From NCBI RefSeq assembly GCF_009827335.1, contig NZ_WTYH01000001.1, positions 2,641,501-2,705,500 on the forward strand: a DNA stretch of 64,000 bases, given 5' to 3'. This DNA is from Aurantiacibacter arachoides. Lineage in GTDB: Bacteria; Pseudomonadota; Alphaproteobacteria; Sphingomonadales; Sphingomonadaceae. Each line of letters begins with the position of its first letter. Within the stretch, counting starts at the first letter, position 1. Below, piece after piece: positions 62,139 to 64,000 of this stretch. The position numbers and the translations under genes are program-made. The notes under the pieces were generated by a model. It was not told the origin of the DNA. It ran no database searches and worked only from the letters and a program-made list of their open reading frames with translations.

Positions 62139-62800
62139 TCACCGTCCCCGCGCAGCGCGGCGATATTGCGTGCGTAATGGTCCGGCCCACCTTTGAAGGT
62201 GGCCGAACCCGCCACCAGCACGTCGGCCCCGGCGTCCACACAGAGCCTTGCCGTTTCCGGGGTGACGCCGCCGTCGACCTCGATCAGCACGTCGTGCCCG
62301 CCCTTGTCGATCATGCTGCGGATCGCCGCGATCTTGCGCAACTGGCTGGCAATGAAGCTCTGGCCGCCAAAACCGGGGTTCACGCTCATCACCAGCACCA
62401 GGTCGATCTCCTCAAGGAGGTAATCGAGCATCTTGGCGGGCGTTCCGGGATTGAGCGAGATACCTGCCTTGCAGCCGGCGTTGCGAATGGCCTGGACCGT
62501 GCGGTGGACATGGGCACCCGCCTCGGGATGCACCGTGATCATGTCGGCCCCGGCCTGCGCAAACGGTTCGATCCAGGCATCGACGGGGGAGACCATCAGG
62601 TGAACGTCGAAGGTCTTGGCCGAATAGGGCCGCAGGGCCTTTACCACGTCGGGCCCGATGGTGATGTTGGGCACGTAATGCCCGTCCATCACGTCGACAT
62701 GGATCCAGTCGCACCCGGCTTCGTCGATCGCGCGCACCTCTTCGCCCAGCCGGGCAAAATCGGCCGAAAGGATCGAAGGCGAGATGAGCGGGCGCGCCAT
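62135..62800 (-). CDS. rpe: Ribulose-phosphate 3-epimerase
   Basis: A 221-residue TIM-barrel epimerase interconverting ribulose- and xylulose-5-phosphate. Motifs: [60 protein letters not shown] and [20 protein letters not shown]. First gene of the rpe-heparinase-purH operon. Confidence 0.96.
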   Translation of the reverse strand: MARPLISPSILSADFARLGEEVRAIDEAGCDWIHVDVMDGHYVPNITIGPDVVKALRPYSAKTFDVHLMVSPVDAWIEPFAQAGADMITVHPEAGAHVHRTVQAIRNAGCKAGISLNPGTPAKMLDYLLEEIDLVLVMSVNPGFGGQSFIASQLRKIAAIRSMIDKGGHDVLIEVDGGVTPETARLCVDAGADVLVAGSATFKGGPDHYARNIAALRGDGE

Positions 62801-62967
62801 AAGTTAACGAGCAGCGATAGGGGCGCGCGAATCGCCGCTCAAGGCGGCGATGGGCGGTTTGCCCATGATGGCGGGGGAAAACTTGCGGCAAATGGCGCCT
62901 GGCGATGCTTAAGCCGCCATTCAGTGCCTGGCGATCATGGGCAGGGGCGAACATTCCGTTACAGCCC

Positions 62968-62985
62968 GCATGATCTCGATCATGC
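62968..62985. promoter_or_regulatory. Perfect inverted repeat upstream of the DUF2141 gene
   Basis: GCATGATC-TC-GATCATGC, 8-bp arms, 64 nt before the start codon of the DUF2141 gene in the gap between it and the divergent rpe gene. Possible operator for either; the regulator is unknown. Confidence 0.4.
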
Positions 62986-63048
62986 CCGATCCGTGCGTCG
63001 GACCGAGGCTGATCCGGGAGCCGACCTGACCTGACTAGGCGAGAAATT

Positions 63049-63549
63049 ATGACCAGACGACCTTCCATGACCAGTGCGGCGATCCTTGCAGGTGCGCTGT
63101 TTGCAACCGGCCTCGCCACGCCGGCGAGCGCGCAGCAGTATCGTAACGAAATCCGCCATTCGGCCGCGCCCTGCCAGGGTGCCGGGCCGGCGGTGTGGAT
63201 CACCGTGGCCGGGGTTTCCGCCTCGCGCGGCACCTTGCGCGTCCAGCTCTACCGCGGCACCAGCGCCGACTGGCTGGAAAGCGGTCGCTGGCTCAATCGC
63301 ATAGAATTGCCCGCACGCGCTGGCACCATGCAGGTATGCATGCCCGTGCCCGCCGCCGGCACCTATGCCATCGCGATCCGCCACGACGTAAACGGCAATG
63401 GCGGTACCGACCTGCGCACCGATGGCGGCGGCATGTCGAACAATCCCAGCATCAATATCTTCAACCTCGGCCGCCCCAGCGTGGAGCGCACGCGGTTCTC
63501 GGTCGGGCGCGAGGTGAAGCCGATGTCCATCCGCATGCGTTACATGTGA
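63049..63549 (+). CDS. DUF2141 domain secreted protein
   Basis: A 166-residue protein with a signal peptide (ILAGALFATGLATPASAQ). The mature domain matches DUF2141: VSASRGTLRVQLYRGTSADW, AAGTYAIAIRHDVNGNGGTD (the conserved HDxNxNGxxD stretch, likely metal binding), NPSINIFNLGRPS. Periplasmic or exported; function unknown. Divergent from rpe with 248 nt between, which includes a perfect palindrome. Confidence 0.82.
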   Translation: MTRRPSMTSAAILAGALFATGLATPASAQQYRNEIRHSAAPCQGAGPAVWITVAGVSASRGTLRVQLYRGTSADWLESGRWLNRIELPARAGTMQVCMPVPAAGTYAIAIRHDVNGNGGTDLRTDGGGMSNNPSINIFNLGRPSVERTRFSVGREVKPMSIRMRYM

Positions 63550-63553
63550 GGCA

Positions 63554-64000
63554 TCAAGGCGTGCGCTTTGCGCGCCACACCTGATTCAGCACCCCGGGCC
63601 CCACGAGCAGCGCGGCGAGCATGGGGTGGCGTTCGCGCCACGGCGTCATCTCGATCCTGATGCCGGTGTGCCGTTCCACCTTCCAGGCCGCGTAGCGCCC
63701 GGCCCCGTCGAACGTGCGCGTGGCGCGCAGCAGGCGCGCCAGGTTGAGCGGCTTGCCGAGCCGCCGCCGCCTCGTCCACCAGCGCAGGATAGCGTCGCGC
63801 CTTCCGCGCGGCAGTGATGGGCGGATGACGCCATCGGCTTGCGAAAAAGGAATGTCGGCGCTTTCCAGCGCGAGCGGCAGCAGACCTTCGAAATGTGCCG
63901 CGTTGAGCGCGAGGATGGACTCCTCCCGGCCCGGTCTTTCCACCCGCAGCTCAGCCCGGTAGGTGGCGCGAAACAGCGCCCGCCAATAGTCAGCCTCTGT
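63554..64000 (-). CDS. Hypothetical protein, 5' end outside window
   Basis: The frame is open to the right edge, so the start is beyond 64000. About 148 codons are visible: YWRALFRATYRAELRVERPG, then LALNAAHFEGLLPLALESAD and an Arg/Trp-rich C-terminus (ILRWWTRRRRLGKPLNLARL). Two hydrophobic segments near the end may be membrane-associated. It is not clear which family this is; Pro/Arg content is high for a soluble protein. Convergent with the DUF2141 gene, 4 nt apart. Confidence 0.6.
   Translation of the reverse strand, partial: TEADYWRALFRATYRAELRVERPGREESILALNAAHFEGLLPLALESADIPFSQADGVIRPSLPRGRRDAILRWWTRRRRLGKPLNLARLLRATRTFDGAGRYAAWKVERHTGIRIEMTPWRERHPMLAALLVGPGVLNQVWRAKRTP

Overview
The window is GC-rich chromosomal DNA from an alphaproteobacterium, most probably of the order Sphingomonadales (Erythrobacteraceae-like). 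This rests on gene content, not a database search: a serine palmitoyltransferase next to its own acyl carrier protein (sphingolipid synthesis), an argD-argF-hslO operon, a DivK-type regulator, CtrA-like TTAA-N7-TTAA sites, a zinc-ligand-poor DksA, a ligase-associated DEXH helicase, and remains of a gene transfer agent (GTA) cluster of the alphaproteobacterial type. Most of the window is core metabolism. No tRNA, rRNA, CRISPR array, insertion sequence or integrase was seen.

Layout. 1-6.9 kb: an edge-truncated HNH nuclease, an AT-richer small lipoprotein, the kynA-kynU tryptophan catabolic pair, a DUF4112 protein, a peptide-type ABC substrate-binding lipoprotein, PilZ, DksA and Sel1-like proteins. 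6.9-10.1 kb: a five-gene minus-strand operon (DUF3572, HAD hydrolase, RidA, glycerophosphodiesterase, FemAB-like acyltransferase). 10.2-15.4 kb: plus-strand divK, then ACP, serine palmitoyltransferase and a 543-residue membrane protein, then a lipoprotein with a probable beta-propeller. 15.5-19.7 kb: OsmC, a DUF3482 GTPase/DUF2868 membrane pair and a YqaA protein. 19.7-21.2 kb: a GTA remnant in which the left end (small terminase and first third of the large terminase) is joined to the last gene (DUF2793), the middle being absent. 21.2-29.8 kb: sodC, queC, hslO-argF-argD, a two-domain cold-shock protein with a Gly-rich N-terminus, a sterol-desaturase-family protein and an OmpA porin. 30-32.4 kb: nitrogen module glnK-amtB behind a clear sigma-54 promoter, with a second PII gene downstream. 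32.4-39.6 kb: an EEP-family nuclease, a PNPOx-like protein, prfC, and rpmI-rplT-pheS-pheT. 39.7-47.3 kb: an M50-like protease, hisN, an AraC regulator, prs, glpX, a small secreted protein followed by a frameshifted paralogue relic, hom, and a lipoprotein. 47.7-50.9 kb: tonB-exbB-exbD-exbD and a third exbD behind a terminator. 51.4-64 kb: DEXH helicase, BON-domain protein, dxs, zur, msrA with a 34-codon upstream gene, rpe-heparinase-purH, a DUF2141 protein and an edge-truncated gene.

Most interesting: the GTA scar and the structured orphan promoter/terminator just before it; the sphingolipid gene set with its undescribed membrane partner and downstream lipoprotein; the sigma-54-driven PII/AmtB arrangement; the split TonB system with three ExbD proteins; and the decayed tandem duplicate at 44.8-45.0 kb. 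All family assignments come from reading motifs; no search was run.
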